Of a stretch of DNA of 64,000 nucleotides, positions 1 to 14,000 are shown piece by piece; positions within the stretch are counted from its first letter, which is position 1; every line of letters starts with the position of its first letter. Both the position numbers and the translations under genes were made by a program. This DNA comes from Diadema setosum (lineage: Eukaryota > Echinodermata > Echinoidea > Diadematoida > Diadematidae). Where the stretch lies: the NCBI RefSeq assembly GCF_964275005.1, contig NC_092702.1, forward strand, positions 37,038,816-37,102,815, read 5' to 3'. Under the pieces are notes generated by a model that was not told the DNA's origin, ran no database searches, and saw only the letters and a list, made by a program, of their open reading frames with translations.

Positions 1-490
1 TTATTTACTTTCGAACGTAAAAGTAAACATCCGACATTTATTTCATCATCGTACGAAGTTGATTATTATAGTTATTCATTTCCGAACGTCAAGGGGATAA
101 TTCGACATTTACTTTAGCATCTTCCGGAGCTGAATGTAATTGTTATTTACTTTCGAACGTAAAAGTAAACATCCGGCATTTATTTTATCATCGTATGGAG
201 TTGAATATCATTATTTTTCATATCCGAACGTCAAAGCAAACATTCGACATTTATTTCAGCATCTTCCGATACTTTTTTTTTATCCTTATTCATTTCCGAA
301 CGCAAAATCAAATCTCTGACATTCCAAAAGTATAAGCAAACATCCGACATTTATTTTAGTATTATACGGAATCGAATATTACCGTTATTCATTTCCAAAA
401 TTAAAAGAGCAAACATCTGACATTTATTCAGCATCTTATGGAACCGATTGTTACCGCTTCATTTCCAAAACTGAAGGCAAACATTCGGCT
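1..490. repeat. Tandem repeat, ~72 bp unit in a two-unit higher order
   Basis: About six to seven diverged copies. Shared core words are ATTTCCGAACGTCAAA or TTTCGAACGTAAAAG, AAACATCCGACATTTATTT and CATCGTACGGAGTTGAAT. Alternate units are more alike (1-71 with 142-215), so the array may have grown by ~145 bp dimers. It probably continues beyond the left edge. Confidence 0.8.
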
Positions 491-1130
491 TTTTTTTTGG
501 TGGCCCGGCTTGCGTTTTTGGTGACCCCGGTCGCAAATTAACCATTCGCGAAATCGTGATTCGATTCGCGAAAAGACGCCGCTAAATATAAGGCATAGAT
601 CGCTACACTCGGCAGGGGCTACGTCGTCCTTTCACCAGGTCTCGTTACAAAACCAAAATCTCGCGTGAGTTCTTGTGTTACCTATCGTTAATGTTAACGA
701 AACATCGTTAATTTGCGCTAGGGATCGTTACTCATCGTTGCTACAAACGTTAATTTTCCCGATCGTTATATAGTTTGCGTTACTATCGATTCAGGTGAAA
801 CCGCTTGCATTAATGAAACGTTAATGCTTATTTACGCAGTTCCTTTTGGTATATACTGTATGTAAACAAAAACTGGCGTCTCGTGATTTTGACAGTGATT
901 TATTACACAATAAAATCTTATTCGACTTAGGCACAGTGAATTCAATGGTTTTTCCGTAAAAGTGTTCTTGGAATTTCATCGACTTAAGCGAGTATTCGAC
1001 TTAAAAAATTCGACTTATGAGTGAATTAATACACGTAAGTCAATGGGGAAAAATCGGGACTTTTTAAAATTATCGACTTGCGCGATTATTCGACATATGC
1101 GATGTCGACTTAGGCGAGTTTAACTGTATA
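491..1130. other. CpG-rich non-coding stretch with recurring short words
   Basis: CpG is far more frequent than in the following 10 kb. ATCGTTAA-type words recur at about 685-840 and TCGACTTA-type words at about 910-1115. A TATA-like AAATATAAG lies near 573-581, and a good plus-strand donor CTCGC|GTGAGT near 664. This may be a first exon with promoter for a plus-strand gene, or part of a repeat; neither is proven. Confidence 0.35.
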
Positions 1131-4100
1131 TATATATATGTGGTATGATGCTGATTATGTCGGCCTACTGTTGGCTTCTGTCTTCTTTGTATATAGCATA
1201 TTACAAGTGCGCTGATAAATGATGTCACATGAGGTGAGACATACAAACTATAAATGTGAATATATATTATAATAATTATGTGTGTGTATACACCGTTATA
1301 TTAAAGGCAGCAAACCACTTGCCCTAGTTACCTTACCCAGGGAGGTGAGGTCTCACCTCACTGCCTTACCCCAATGTATGGTAACTTCTTATGCACTGAT
1401 GACACGGACACAACCCAAAAAGGCAAGCAACTCACTTTGAACGTATTTGTTTTATTGAATGCACATAAAGCTTGTTTGTGGAACAAACAGTAACTCCTGA
1501 AACAAAAAAACAAAAACAAACAACAGAAAAACCATGGTGAATTGCTGCATTCAGTTAAATTGCTTTGTATTTCCCATGAATAGTTGCATGTCTTCCAAAC
1601 ACTTGCTGAAATTTATGCATTCGCTCATTTGCTTGCAAATATGCAAGTCTAAGCAAAGTGTTCAGCAGCATTCTGATTTGCTTTAATACAATGCGTAGTG
1701 CCACTTCCTAAACTAGCCACATCTAAAATTATGGCTTCACCATCCTAATCTCACATACATGTATTATATTATGCTACCATGGGAGCACTCTTGTACACTG
1801 AAAAAACATTTTGCAATCTTGCATTATTATGTCTGTATTATTATCCATCTTTTTCTTTTCCCCCAAGCAATGCTAAATTGCACAAGTGTCTGGTCTATTT
1901 CTGTTTTTTTTTTTTTTTTTTTTTTTTAAACCAAACAGATAATATATATATATTTTTCTATAGACTATTTCTCAAGGGCTTCTCAAATTCTTTAGTGTTA
2001 ACCAATGTTTATACTTTAACTCACATTTTCCGTCCTGTTGCATTTGGTTTTAGCTTTAGCCTTACCAAATAATGACACACACTTTGCACAAATATCCTAA
2101 ATGACAACTGTAACAGAAAGGCACAGGAACAGGTGACGCTAAAGGTAAGATATTTTGGAAAAGTGATGATTATTCTTGACATTTTTCTCTTGATTTCTCA
2201 CTAAAAACCATAAATGACATATGAAGTCAAATTGACTGAAATCTTGTTGCTATCAAACCTCAGGGACGAGATGCATTTCACTGGCAAGTACAACAATATC
2301 CTTTGAAATTCATTGAGATCTTTTTTTGCATTAAGATTGAAGATATGTATTCAAGTTTTAGGTTTAATGAGTTCAGTATAGCAGAATGACCACCATTGGT
2401 TAAGTTACCCATCCCTAGGATTTAACGCATTTCTTGAAACATCAAAGATTTCCTCTTCATGAACCACAATACAATCTACATCATCATCCCATTCCCATAA
2501 TCAAATGGTAAATGGATGGATATTACTTATAGTAAAATCCCTACTACACAAATCAAGCTACTCCCTACCGACAATAAAATGCATATCAAAGTTTATGCAT
2601 GCAAAGAAAATAATAATAAAATATCATTGCTTGGGTGACAAGACCTTGCATCTGAAATTTTGGTTAAAATCATTAATTTGGATTTAATTGTCAGATAATT
2701 AGTTATGTCCTGTCCAAAGGAAAGGCGACCCCATTTGTTAAAGTGCTTCGGTTGCCATATTTCTCCCTCTCTTGAACATTTGGCATTTTTTTCAAATACA
2801 AGGTTTTGTCGCCCAAACAGTGATAAATTGGGGGGGGGGGGGAGATGCATTACTGGAGGTACACTGACTCTTACTACAACACTAGGACAGAGTTTTTTGT
2901 TTGTTTGTTTTTGAAAGACAATTCTCTCTCATTATCACAAGGACTCTCCTTTAATTCTGGTCAATTTTCTACTCTGTTTCAAACTCAGCCACACCTACCT
3001 ACAAGAGGAGAGCACCATGCCGGTACTACCACAGGGCATCTGCATGTATCACATCGTCTGATACCATAATTATAATGATCAATATAGCACCACACTTCCC
3101 ATATATTTCACTTATCAAATAGTATTGTGGATATGGATACATAAACATACAAAGACATTTAACATTCTGTTCTTAGTCAGTGGACAGTAATTTCCTGTGC
3201 ACAGTTTACACATCATGAGCAAAGGTTGTTTATCACTGATTTGGGATTCATTCCAGTTAATATACTAAACTGTATTATATATTTTGCGTATAAAAACAAT
3301 GCAACTCTGATCTTCTTTGGTTTAAACAGCACTACAGACACCAACATCTATCAGTATTAATGGAGCTTACAGTCACCACACTGGTGGGTATATACTTCTG
3401 ATTATTTCTTTTTAAAGAGTATACTGGCTATATGGCTATTGGAGCAAAAAAGAATATTCAATCATCATAACAAGGAAAATGGTAGCAGATTTCAGAATGA
3501 AAGTGTAAGTGTATAGTGCTTTAATTGACAGGAATAGAAAGGGAGGAAGGTTGACAAGGTAACTGAGTGAAGAGGAAGCATTAATTACAGTCAAAACAAT
3601 CTCACAAAATAAGAAGTTGATCTATGACATCCAATCTTTCAAAATGACAGGTATGGAGAGGGAAGGTTAATTCAAGCTTACAGAGTGTTCAATACTTGTA
3701 AAGAATACAAACTGAATAGATCAGCTCATTTTGAAAATTAGCTGATCTAATGAAACAGTTCTTGTCTCCATGGGTGTTTGCATTTTCCTTTGTACAGAAT
3801 AATATGGCAGATGTTAACAGGCAGGATTTACTACAGTGTGCTATCAGAAATACACAAACAATGAACCACTTATCTTTAAACCAGTTACAGGTGCCATGAC
3901 ATTCAACAATAAGTGAAAGTTATCATCACTAATAGTTAAATCAGATACTAATTAGCAGGTAAACCAGCACAGAGGAAAGACAATACCTCAACTCATATGA
4001 TTTCATTTGTAATCACTAAGCAGTTAAGCATAAAACTAACTTTTTCTATGCACCTTGTTCAAAATGGGTAATATCAAAAATACAATAATTTTGAATAAGT

Positions 4101-5031
4101 AAAGGTTACTCATACTAATCCAACAGACACACACACAGACTCATTTTATAGAAATTGACCTCATTGCAACTTACAATAGCTGAATGAAAAAATCAAAGCT
4201 TTGGGGCAAATCTTGTGGTAACAGGATGCTTTTCTGTAATTCAAAATGATCAACAAATGTAAATCCTGGTCAGACTTTAAGTGTATGCTGTAGCAATTGA
4301 AAGGAACAATATACCTGCTGCAACTTCTAGCATCAGGGATAGGTTTGCAAATCTTGTCATTTTGCCAGTCCCCTTTATGAACCTTTTTTTTTTCTTTTTT
4401 TTTTCTGGATAACATGGAAAGAAAGACAAAGAGTTGCTTAAGAAATACTGATTCCTTTCAGAACTGATACTTAAGTCTCCAGTGTGGTTCTACACTTTAC
4501 GATTATGCAATAGAAAAACACATCAAAACCATTTTGGTACATTATCACATGAATCCTATCACTGCATTTGATAAAGCACTTGGAAGAAAACACACTCGGG
4601 CATATGATGATCCCAACTATGATATCTTCCCTTATTTTGTACATGAATGACCAAACATTGTAGAACACATGTAATTTGAAAACATTGTGACAATGGCAAT
4701 CTTCATTCAGGAAATCAAAGGAAATCCTCCATGTAAAACTTTGTATGTTTAGACACAGTTCTATGAGAGACCTGGCATGCATATCATGAGAGTTCACAGC
4801 AAAAGTTTTACTTAAACACTGCCTGAATGACAAAGACTATGTGAAAAAGTAACATGCAATGTGTAATGTAGCCAGTTTTATGTGCTTCTTTCTAGTTTAA
4901 TGAGTGCCTAATGACATGATGATCAAGTAGTGATTTACATTGTGCTCCACTGCAGAATGTTAACATACCCCTACAAAAATAGCAAGAACAATGATCACAA
5001 TACTTCTAATAAAAAGAGACTTGGGAGTCTC

Positions 5032-5900
5032 TTGTTCACCTGAGTATCGAAAGTTCACCTTCCATGCATTCTTGCAGACTAGCTACCCAAGAAAAACATA
5101 GCAAGCTTGGGGAGCTTGTGGGGGACCATCAGTAGGGTATGGTGTCCATTTGAATGTTTGTTGGAAATATGACCATACGTTTTCAAAATGAAGATCAACA
5201 TGTGAAAACTGGCACCAAATTTGATCCCAGACCAAATGGGGCCATTCCTGGATCTTCCATAAACAAACTTGAAAGTTTCATTGACTAATGTGCATAGTAT
5301 TTCAGAGTAATTCTGGTTTCACAGTATTCATTTTACAAGAAGACTTTTCAAAAAATGTTTGACTTTGGGGTAACTGGGCCCCCTGGGGACCCCAAGTGGG
5401 ACATGGTGACTATTTGTATAATATTTCATTATCCAAGCACAAATACCTGTCAAGACTGGTAACAATTTGACGATGTATTTTCAAGAAAGAAGATGTAATT
5501 TTGAAATCCCCCCCCCCCAACCCCAAAGGGGGCACCATCGGATCGGCCATGAACAAACTTGAAGCCACAGTCAACAAGGTAATTACTCATTGCACCAATT
5601 AAGCTCTACCACTTCTAGTTACTGGAGAAGATCTTTGAAGATTCTTTAATTTGGGGTCTTTTGGGTCCCCATAAAGGGCTGAGGAGGGGGTGGTGGTTGT
5701 ATGAATCGTATTTGAACACATTAAGATCCTACCACCTCTGGATGCTACCTGCCAAGTCTGCAGAAAATCTGTCAACAGGTTTTCAAGAAGCAGCTGCAAA
5801 TGTGCAGAAAAGTCTATGCACAATGCACAACAGGACACAGACAACGATGATGATGAATGATCCCAATAGCCCACTTGAGCATTTGGCTCAGGTGAGCTAA
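5032..5900. mobile_element. Inverted-terminus element with internal degenerate repeats
   Basis: The left end TTGTTCACCTGAG is mirrored at the right end as CTCAGGTGAGCTAA. Internal ~200 bp units recur: 'CATAAACAAACTTGAAAG / CATGAACAAACTTGAAGC' and 'TTTGGGGTAACTGGGCCCCC / TTTGGGGTCTTTTGGGTCCCC'. It has no transposase and lies in the 3' flank of the KIAA0232 gene. The build is like that of the 20623-21891 element, but the ends differ. Confidence 0.6.
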
Positions 5901-7869
5901 AACATTTTAAAGTTAAATAATCCTGAGAATTTTACAAAACATTTTGAATGTAACAAAAATCAACCAGAATCATTGGTGTTATGGGGGAGAAGTTACATGG
6001 TGGATGACCTAAATCAAATATTATTAATTATATGGCAGCAAATTACATTCTATTTTAAATATGATACCGTTTACAATCCTAATGGCAGGCCTATCAGTGT
6101 GATATGAATTTGATACGACTATACATGAATATTCTGCAAAATGACTGCATATTTCGTGGCTCTCATACAGCACAAATCCAACATACTACTGATGCTCATA
6201 TTGAAAAGTTCCACAACTTTTCAACAAATTTGTATCCTTTTGCATGGACTCATAATATAATCTAAATAACAGTCCAATCACAAATGACTACAAGTTCCTT
6301 TTAACTCACAGCATTCCACACACAAAAATGAACATATCGGAGCAAACCACAACATTCCTATGAAAAAGCACATAAAAGTGTTTCAGCCACCACAACTGCA
6401 GGATGATAACACCTACATAACTAGGAAATGTTGGGATTACATCTTTTGCCTTTTTTTCTTCAGTTTTTAGATCCTTCATTTTCATGCGTATAGCTGAACA
6501 GTTACAATATATGGACCTAAATAGGTGCATCATGGATCTATACATGTGTAGAATGACTGGCTAGCTTGATTCTAGGCCTAATTTACCATACACATTAACA
6601 CATCCATCACAGTTTTTATTATCACAAATTTTCCCTACCACTTAAAGGAAACCTGGGTTCCATTCTGCGTTTTCATTCTCATATTCTTTCAATGTTGACT
6701 AAACATACATGGGTGAATTACAAAACTCTAAACCACACATTTTTCAACACAATGCAAAACATATTGCATGCAAATATCAATGACTTAAACAACAACAAAA
6801 ACTCTGTACAATGAACTTCATAACATGAACAAAACAATGGTTACCTCATAAACAGAACAAAAAATATCTTTCCAAGCAATGAAATGCTATGGTACTTCAT
6901 ACATTTCAATATAAACTCTTGACTATTTACATACACAAATATGAAACAAAAACTTTTGAAACCATTAGAGGCTACTGAATTATTGCATATGTCCGTAAAC
7001 AAACCATCTTAACATAATGAGTATTACACAAAGATATGGAACAAAGGATGAATCATAGGATGACATGCTAAATACCAAACACATTAATGTCAAGATCTAA
7101 GCAATGACAGAGCTAACAGGAGATCTTTTTTCTTTTTCTTTTTCTTTTTTCATGGATGCATTTAAGCTAAAGATTAAATATTTGTTGTTGATGTTCATGC
7201 ATCAATGATCAAACAGTATGTCAGATCATGATTCAACCACTGTCCTTGGTATATTCTTCTTCTTCTTCACATTTTCACATTTCTTACATGAATTTCTGAG
7301 AAGGCAACAAACATGCTAACCCTAACTTGTTGTCATGGTAACTCTTTGTTTTGTTTGTTTGCCAGTCTGCCTCTTGCAAACAAGACAAACAAACATTCTG
7401 AAACCTAAATGACTAAGATATGCAATATGAGTAGCTGGCAGACCAATATTAACATCAATCAAACAAATGTGATTTATTTGAATAAGCTAGCTAGTATGAC
7501 CTTTAGAACGTATGCAACATTTCAATAAATGTTGAATAAAACAAATATTAAATAACATAGGTACATCTACTCTTTTCTAATTTTAGACAAATCCACCTAG
7601 CACCAATCACAAATATTTCATATTTGGGATAGACAGGTTCTCATAAATATTCCCATGCTCACATGCCTACACATATCATAGTGATATATACCATAATCAT
7701 ATATATCTCAACACACTAAGAAAGCAGCAACAAAAAGTTATAAGCCCAGTAACATCAATAGTCTCACTGTCATATCATCCATAGGATCCACATGACATGC
7801 CATTCTAACTGGAAGGCTTGACTAGTACATGTACAGTATATGAACAACTAGTATCTATTCTAAGATAAT

Positions 7870-7873
7870 ACAT

Positions 7874-7905
<32 letters not shown>

Positions 7906-7912
7906 ACACACA
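7870..7912. repeat. CA microsatellite in the 3' flank
   Basis: (CA)n with a single CTCA break. Confidence 0.9.
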
Positions 7913-10896
7913 AACTTACAGTTAACACATTTCTGAAGCACAAATCACAACAAAATTTGGCATAGGATTAACTTAGTCTGATATATAGACTGTAACAGTG
8001 TAACTGTACACTTGTCACATCGGACTCTAGAAGCCTCGAGGCAAAGGAAGATAAAACAAATGTTTTTTCCTTATTGCCTTGCATAATACAACAAAAGAGA
8101 CAAAGAATGAATGTATACAAATGTGTTTCACAAGAAAAAATTCAAATTTCCGTGGCACTCATACAAACATCATTGCATTTAAGAAGTAATGTCTAAATCA
8201 CTAAGTTTGATGCTTGCATTACTCATTATGCACACTCATACAAATCTTTTCAGTTTTTTTTTTGTTTTGTTTCAGTATTATACATCAACCATACATTTTC
8301 TTTTCTCTCAAAATCTCCCTACATGGAATGTAGACTGCCCTAACCATCATTTGCTGCATAAATCCCATTCACTACCGCCACTATGTAGTCTTACAGCAAT
8401 ACTGTCCAACATGACAGCCATATCTCTGTTAGCTACACACTTGCCTTCCATATCTAGAATCACCAAGTCTTCAGGTATCACTTGATTTGGGATTTGGGGA
8501 TTATGTTCTGGAAGATGTGGTTACTTGTGGTAAGTTGAGGCTGAAAAGCAATTGTCAGAGAATGAAACAATGAAGGAAATTCATTAAGAACTCCATATGA
8601 TCAAGGGATGTGGATGTAGATATGATTTCACCAGGTTTGAAAATAGAGTTAATATTGAGTCAACGTTGTGTATGCTGCACTGCCATCGAAACCCTGTCCA
8701 TATGGTTACACAGACAGCCAGTGTTGGAATTAATCATCCAATAACTTCATTCCTCATCAACTTTATCACGTGTCTGTAAGCTCACTAACCAACACCTTCT
8801 CTTGACGATTTATCTCCTCTGTTCACGAATAGGTGCAATCATTTTTGTTTTACTAAAAGTACACTATCACTATATATATACCAAAACAAAAAGGATGTTA
8901 TATAGTTTACACATTGAGACAGACTTTACAATGTAACATGGCTTTTCCAAAATTTCACAAAATATTTCATGTATTTTCCTAGAAACATAGAAAACTTCAA
9001 TAATCACTCAAATGGTTGCCACTTCAAGACACAGGTCCACCCGACCTCATTACTTTGAACTTTCCAGCACTCCAAACTACCCATCTCCCCTCTCTAACAC
9101 ATTAATTTCTCTCCACATGAAATCTTCCCATGAAGACTCCTCTATGACATTGCCACAGCTATCCACTGATGCAATATCAAACATGCATAGATTTCATTCC
9201 TCTCCACTGACCTGCCTAAATAAATCACACAAAATATCCCAAGTACAATTTTGTATACTAGGATTTCAATTCCATTTCAAGATTTAAATCCTGCAGCTTC
9301 TGGCATCTTGTATATATTACGTTCTAGTTCTTTGCTTTGCTGACCCCTTCACACGTCACAGTTAATTCAACTCAGAACAGCTCCCTGTGTGTTACCAATC
9401 AATCTCTTTTATCAAAAGAAGTGCTCAATGCACTTTTCTTGTATGCGAACTAAAAAAATGGAAAACCCTTTCCACTTTTTCAAAAGATGCAAATGTAATT
9501 CAATGAGAAAAGGGCACATTTCAAGTTCACACTTGAATTGACATGAAATAAAGATTAGTTGTATATCTACACCACAACTATGTTTTTGTGCCACATTGCT
9601 TAACTTTTCATTTTTCTCATGAAAATTAGGATACTCTATCAATACAGGAGCTACTAACATTCAAACATGTATCTGTTGCCATTTCATCACAGAAAGCATT
9701 TAATCTATTGAGTAAATTATCAATGTTGTGTTCTTATGGCTGATGTATGGTTTTTACTAAGAACACATTGTGTGACTACAACATGATTGCTCCATAACAC
9801 CAGAAATGGAGAGGAGTGTGTTGCTGAAAACTCTAGCAGGGATGTCCTTAAATCTTGTCTTCATGTCAAAGCCTTGGCTATCAACCATGCCAACCCTGAA
9901 GTCCTATCACATCATGCCACTGGTCAAGGCTCTTGATAATATTCAATGCACAGCATGTTGACTTTGGCTACATTCAGGGCTCCTTGTCGGTGATAAACTC
10001 TACTGCATCACCATTATATAGCAGGTCAAAATTCATGGTGTCAAATTACTGATGCATAGGCAATGTTGAGAGAGAAATCTTGTTTCTATACAAACACTGC
10101 CACAATCTTCTCATGTAAGTCTTCATTTGAACTATGGGTCAAGTGCTTGGATTTTTTTTTCTGCCAAATTGATAATCAGAAATGAGCAAAATGTAACATG
10201 TTCTTTCGATAAAAAGGGTCATTATTCCTCTAGAAAATGTATTCCTGACTAGGTGACTGCTCCACAATTTCAGAAGATACTGCAATTCATTCAGTTTCTT
10301 CTTTTTTTTTTCCTCCAAATTTATATGAAAGCACTGAGAACCTTGGTAGGTATGATACTGGTCTACAGAACAGAAATAGAGATGACAAGTGAAATACTCT
10401 ATAGGAACACAGTACACCACGGGCCTTGGAAAGCCTTACATACACTCATGCATGCTGCACTTATATCATCATATAAAATTCATATAACTGCTCACTGCTC
10501 TAAGTATGTATGTGAGCTCATAGTTTCAGTCTGTGTCAATGCTCAGTAACGTGTTACTAAACTACTGAGCTGAAACTTTTCTCCATCTCAACTCTAGATT
10601 GCACAAACCTTGTGGTGCTACAAACATTTGAAGAATGCCTTCCAAAAACATCAAACACACATGTTCACGAACATACAGAAGTCAAGCAATATGTTTTTTT
10701 TTGGTGTATTTTTTTCATACATTAAGGTTCTTACCATGGGTTCACGAATTCATCAGTGGATGAACTCATAAATACAGCACATTTCCAAAGCAAAACCATT
10801 GTTATAGTGCAGGCATAACATTTTAAAACCACAAATATTTCATAAATACCATAGACTACTATAACTACACTACCAACACTGGTAGCGAAGCTGTCG

Positions 10897-11046
10897 TCAT
10901 CTGGTCTTGGAGGATATTTTGATAGGTTGTGATCGGATGTGTTCCGTTCCTCCTTCTCTCTGGTTGGAGGGAGCCCTCAAACCACCGTCAGCACCTTGGT
11001 ATCCAGACAACATCAGCAGGTCAGGCACACGTCCCCTCTGCTGATC
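10897..11046 (-). CDS. KIAA0232: KIAA0232 exon 9: last coding exon and stop codon
   Basis: The acceptor ctcccacacag precedes GATCAGCAG. The exon is open in phase 0 for 49 codons (DQQRGRVPDLLMLSGYQG ... IKISSKTR) and stops at TGA 10899-10897. It is Arg/Gly-rich with no recognised fold. A gene-finder should confirm that no further coding exon lies below it. Confidence 0.72.
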   Translation of the reverse strand, partial: DQQRGRVPDLLMLSGYQGADGGLRAPSNQREGGTEHIRSQPIKISSKTR

Positions 11047-14000
11047 CTGTGTGGGAGCAGAGAATTTCATGCATTAGAATAATATCATTTATAAGATTTT
11101 TTCACCTCAGTGCTCATCCAATGCAATCAAGCTAAATATACTGAAAAGTGGGAACGTTGGTATGGATGAATGGTTCTCTCTCAAATTAAATGTTATCTCA
11201 TTGTTATCTTTTGTGGTGCCCCTTATGGTTTTCCACATGTCATCATCTACAGTTTAACTACCTCTACAGGGGTCCTACAGGCAATCAATATTCTTTACAT
11301 TGAAGGATTTATAATAATCATACAGTGCTCAGCCCCTCATCGGAAACTGCTTTAGCGGGGGGATTGCTCCAGTGCAACAAAATTTGGATGTAACAAATTT
11401 TTCACACGTTATTTCCATCACTTAATCAGAACCAGAAACCGCTCTATTAGGACAAATTCTGGCTGAAACACTTTAATTGCCTGTCATTAATGTCTAAAAA
11501 TAGTAAGTAAATCCTTTGAAATAATCACAAAGATTTCATCCACTGGTTAGGCAGGAGTACCACTTAAATGGGAGAAGAACATCTCTCCTGACCCCTCCAG
11601 ATTAAACAGTCATCATGATAATGGTCTTACTTATTCTTTCTATTATCATTATCAGAGATGATATTGAGGTTTGTAGAAAAAGTCGGAAATCAAAGTTTTC
11701 AGGTGATTTTCAAACATGGAAAAAGCAAAATGTGTATAGACTTGAGAAAAAAAAAATCTGAAATTAGATTTAAATCTACAGAATATCATGCCTGATTATT
11801 ACCCCAGCACTGCCAGGTACCCATTTATACACATGGGTCGAGAGAGACATCATGGTTAAAGACATAGGTACTTGATCAGATCTGAAATTGGGACCCCGCC
11901 ACCACCCCCCACCCCCTCCGAAAGGCAAGAGCCTAGTCTACTACTTATATTCCACAGGGCTCCCACTAATTCATACATACAGAAACTTTTGTATCAACGG
12001 ATGGAGAAGCAATGATTGAAGAGTATGGATTGGTTTTCATCCATGTCTAGAATGAAAAATCAAGCTAGCTTTTTTTTTTTTTTTTTTCACGGAAATGCTG
12101 GATGATCAAGGATCATGCTGGATGACTTCATGGTGTCAACACGGTATTGCCGGAAACAGTACAGATGATCCCGGGATGATGATACCTGATGATCCGTGAT
12201 GCAATGCGTGAAAGTGTAAAAGGGGCCTTTAATAGTGGCCAGGATGGGCCACACTGTTATTACTGAACACTAAGAACAGCAGCTCAGTACGATACTACTT
12301 GGTTGAGCTGCATTTCATTTTGCAGAAGATTATAAAGGAAACCTGTGCCATAGAAAAACTTTTGATAATTACATTTGTTTTGGGTGAATTTTGTCTGAAT
12401 AAAGCATTACCTACTGACTTCATTCAGATTTTGTATAATGCCAAACTTGGCTCATTTCTCACCCAGGAGATTTCTTCACTTTCATCCGGCGTGGCACTAC
12501 CCGTCCTGGATTCAGCTCGGCTACTACACTGGGATGACACATCACTGGGGTGGGAAGAGGATTGACAAAGAAATGCAGACATGTAAAAGAAGGATGTAAA
12601 CAAACAGTCACATGTTGCATGTTTCAGCAAAAAGCCTTTTTAATGAATTCTTTCAAAGTTATGTTGATGCAAGGCAATTCATCAATCAGTTGCAGTCAAT
12701 AAAACTTGTTTGTATAATAATGGTTGTACTGCCAAGTCACGTCAGATGTCCCTTCATATACACACAACATAGAATACAATACAATCCTGACTCTTCCCTC
12801 AGATTTACATGTACTTACAGATCTTCTGAGGACTCTATGGAGTTTAAAATGAGGAACTCTTTTTCATGTAAATACCACACTTGCCCTGCCCCCCCCCCAA
12901 AAAAAAAATGGTATGAATGCATAATATGTGGGTAGTTTCTAACGCCATAAAATCTTTGATAAGAAATGTGATTAGAACATCATCCTTCATGTTTTGTTGC
13001 ACTACCATTCTCACAATACACAGAGTAATTTTCTGAACTGTCAAGACTGATAAATAATTTAAGTCACAGACAAGTGATTCACATACCATTCTGTAATGGT
13101 CTATGGAGCAAAATTGCTACATAATAAACATTGCAAGGCAATATATGAAAAATTTAACCCTATTCTAACTGGGCTATTTGAGACCAAGTTTTTACTGGGG
13201 GGGGGGGGGGGGGGGGTCAATTTGACCCCCCCTTCAGAACTCGGCCGCCGATCGCACGATCGCCGCAAAATTTTGCCTGAACATAGAGCCGGATGTCAAC
13301 TACAAGATTACATGGTCATACAATAGAAAAATTTTGATTTCATATTTTTTAATAAATTAATTATGCAAATTAACGCATGAAATCATATTTTAACCTATAA
13401 CTCCATCAAAAAGACTGAAGGATTATTAAATTTTTGTGTCAGAGTTCCTCAAGACACATCAAACAATTTTCTAGTAAAAAAATAGCGCAATCAAAATAAT
13501 TTTCTTTTGTTTTTTATTGTTTTGTTAATTTCTTATGTATTTTATTGTTTTTTCGATCTTTTGTTTTCTATTGTTTTTTTGCCAAAATTTATTGGAGGCA
13601 CTTTTTCAAGCTTATCTACATTAGAACTGATTTATTTCAATGGTTAAAAGTTGAAATAATCTAATTTATATCAATTAAACAAAAAAACACAGTTTGCATT
13701 GGATTTGCACACGAAATCATGAATTCGAGCGTTTTTCGGGTTGACATGCATATGCAAAACATTGCATAACTTCAGAACGGTGTACCTGGACGTCGCAAAT
13801 TTGGTCTCAAAATATGTGGGAGACTCGAATGAAAAAAGTCATGAAACGACGCGGCAAAATCTTTGCGCATTGCGGAATCATGGCGCGAAACGTCGGGGGG
13901 GGGGGGTCAATTTGACCCCCCCAGTTAGAATAGGGTTAAATAAAATCTACATGCAGTAGCAGGAAAATTATTCTCCAAAACAAACAATTGAAGGTTTTTA

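Larger units (their letters stand above)
1457..10896 (-). other. 3' flank and possible long 3' UTR of the KIAA0232 gene
   Basis: No coding exon was recognised here on either strand; the open frames are short and low in complexity. In minus-strand sense, possible AATAAA signals (TTTATT on the plus strand) lie at about 7473, 6615 and 1451, so the 3' UTR could be anywhere from 3.4 to 9.4 kb. Contents seen: poly(T) at 1904-1927, poly(G) at 2830-2842, the inverted-terminus element at 5032-5900, a CT-rich run near 7125-7150 and a CA tract at 7870-7912. The rest is AT-rich single-copy-looking sequence. Confidence 0.3.

Noticed and set aside
1-490. CRISPR-like regular repeats
   Set aside because: Repeats are contiguous and diverged with no unique spacers, in an animal genome with introns; it is an ordinary minisatellite.
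4471-4833. Minus-strand frame of 120 codons
   Set aside because: AT-rich, Cys/Phe/Ile-heavy translation with no recognised motif; probably 3' flank or UTR.
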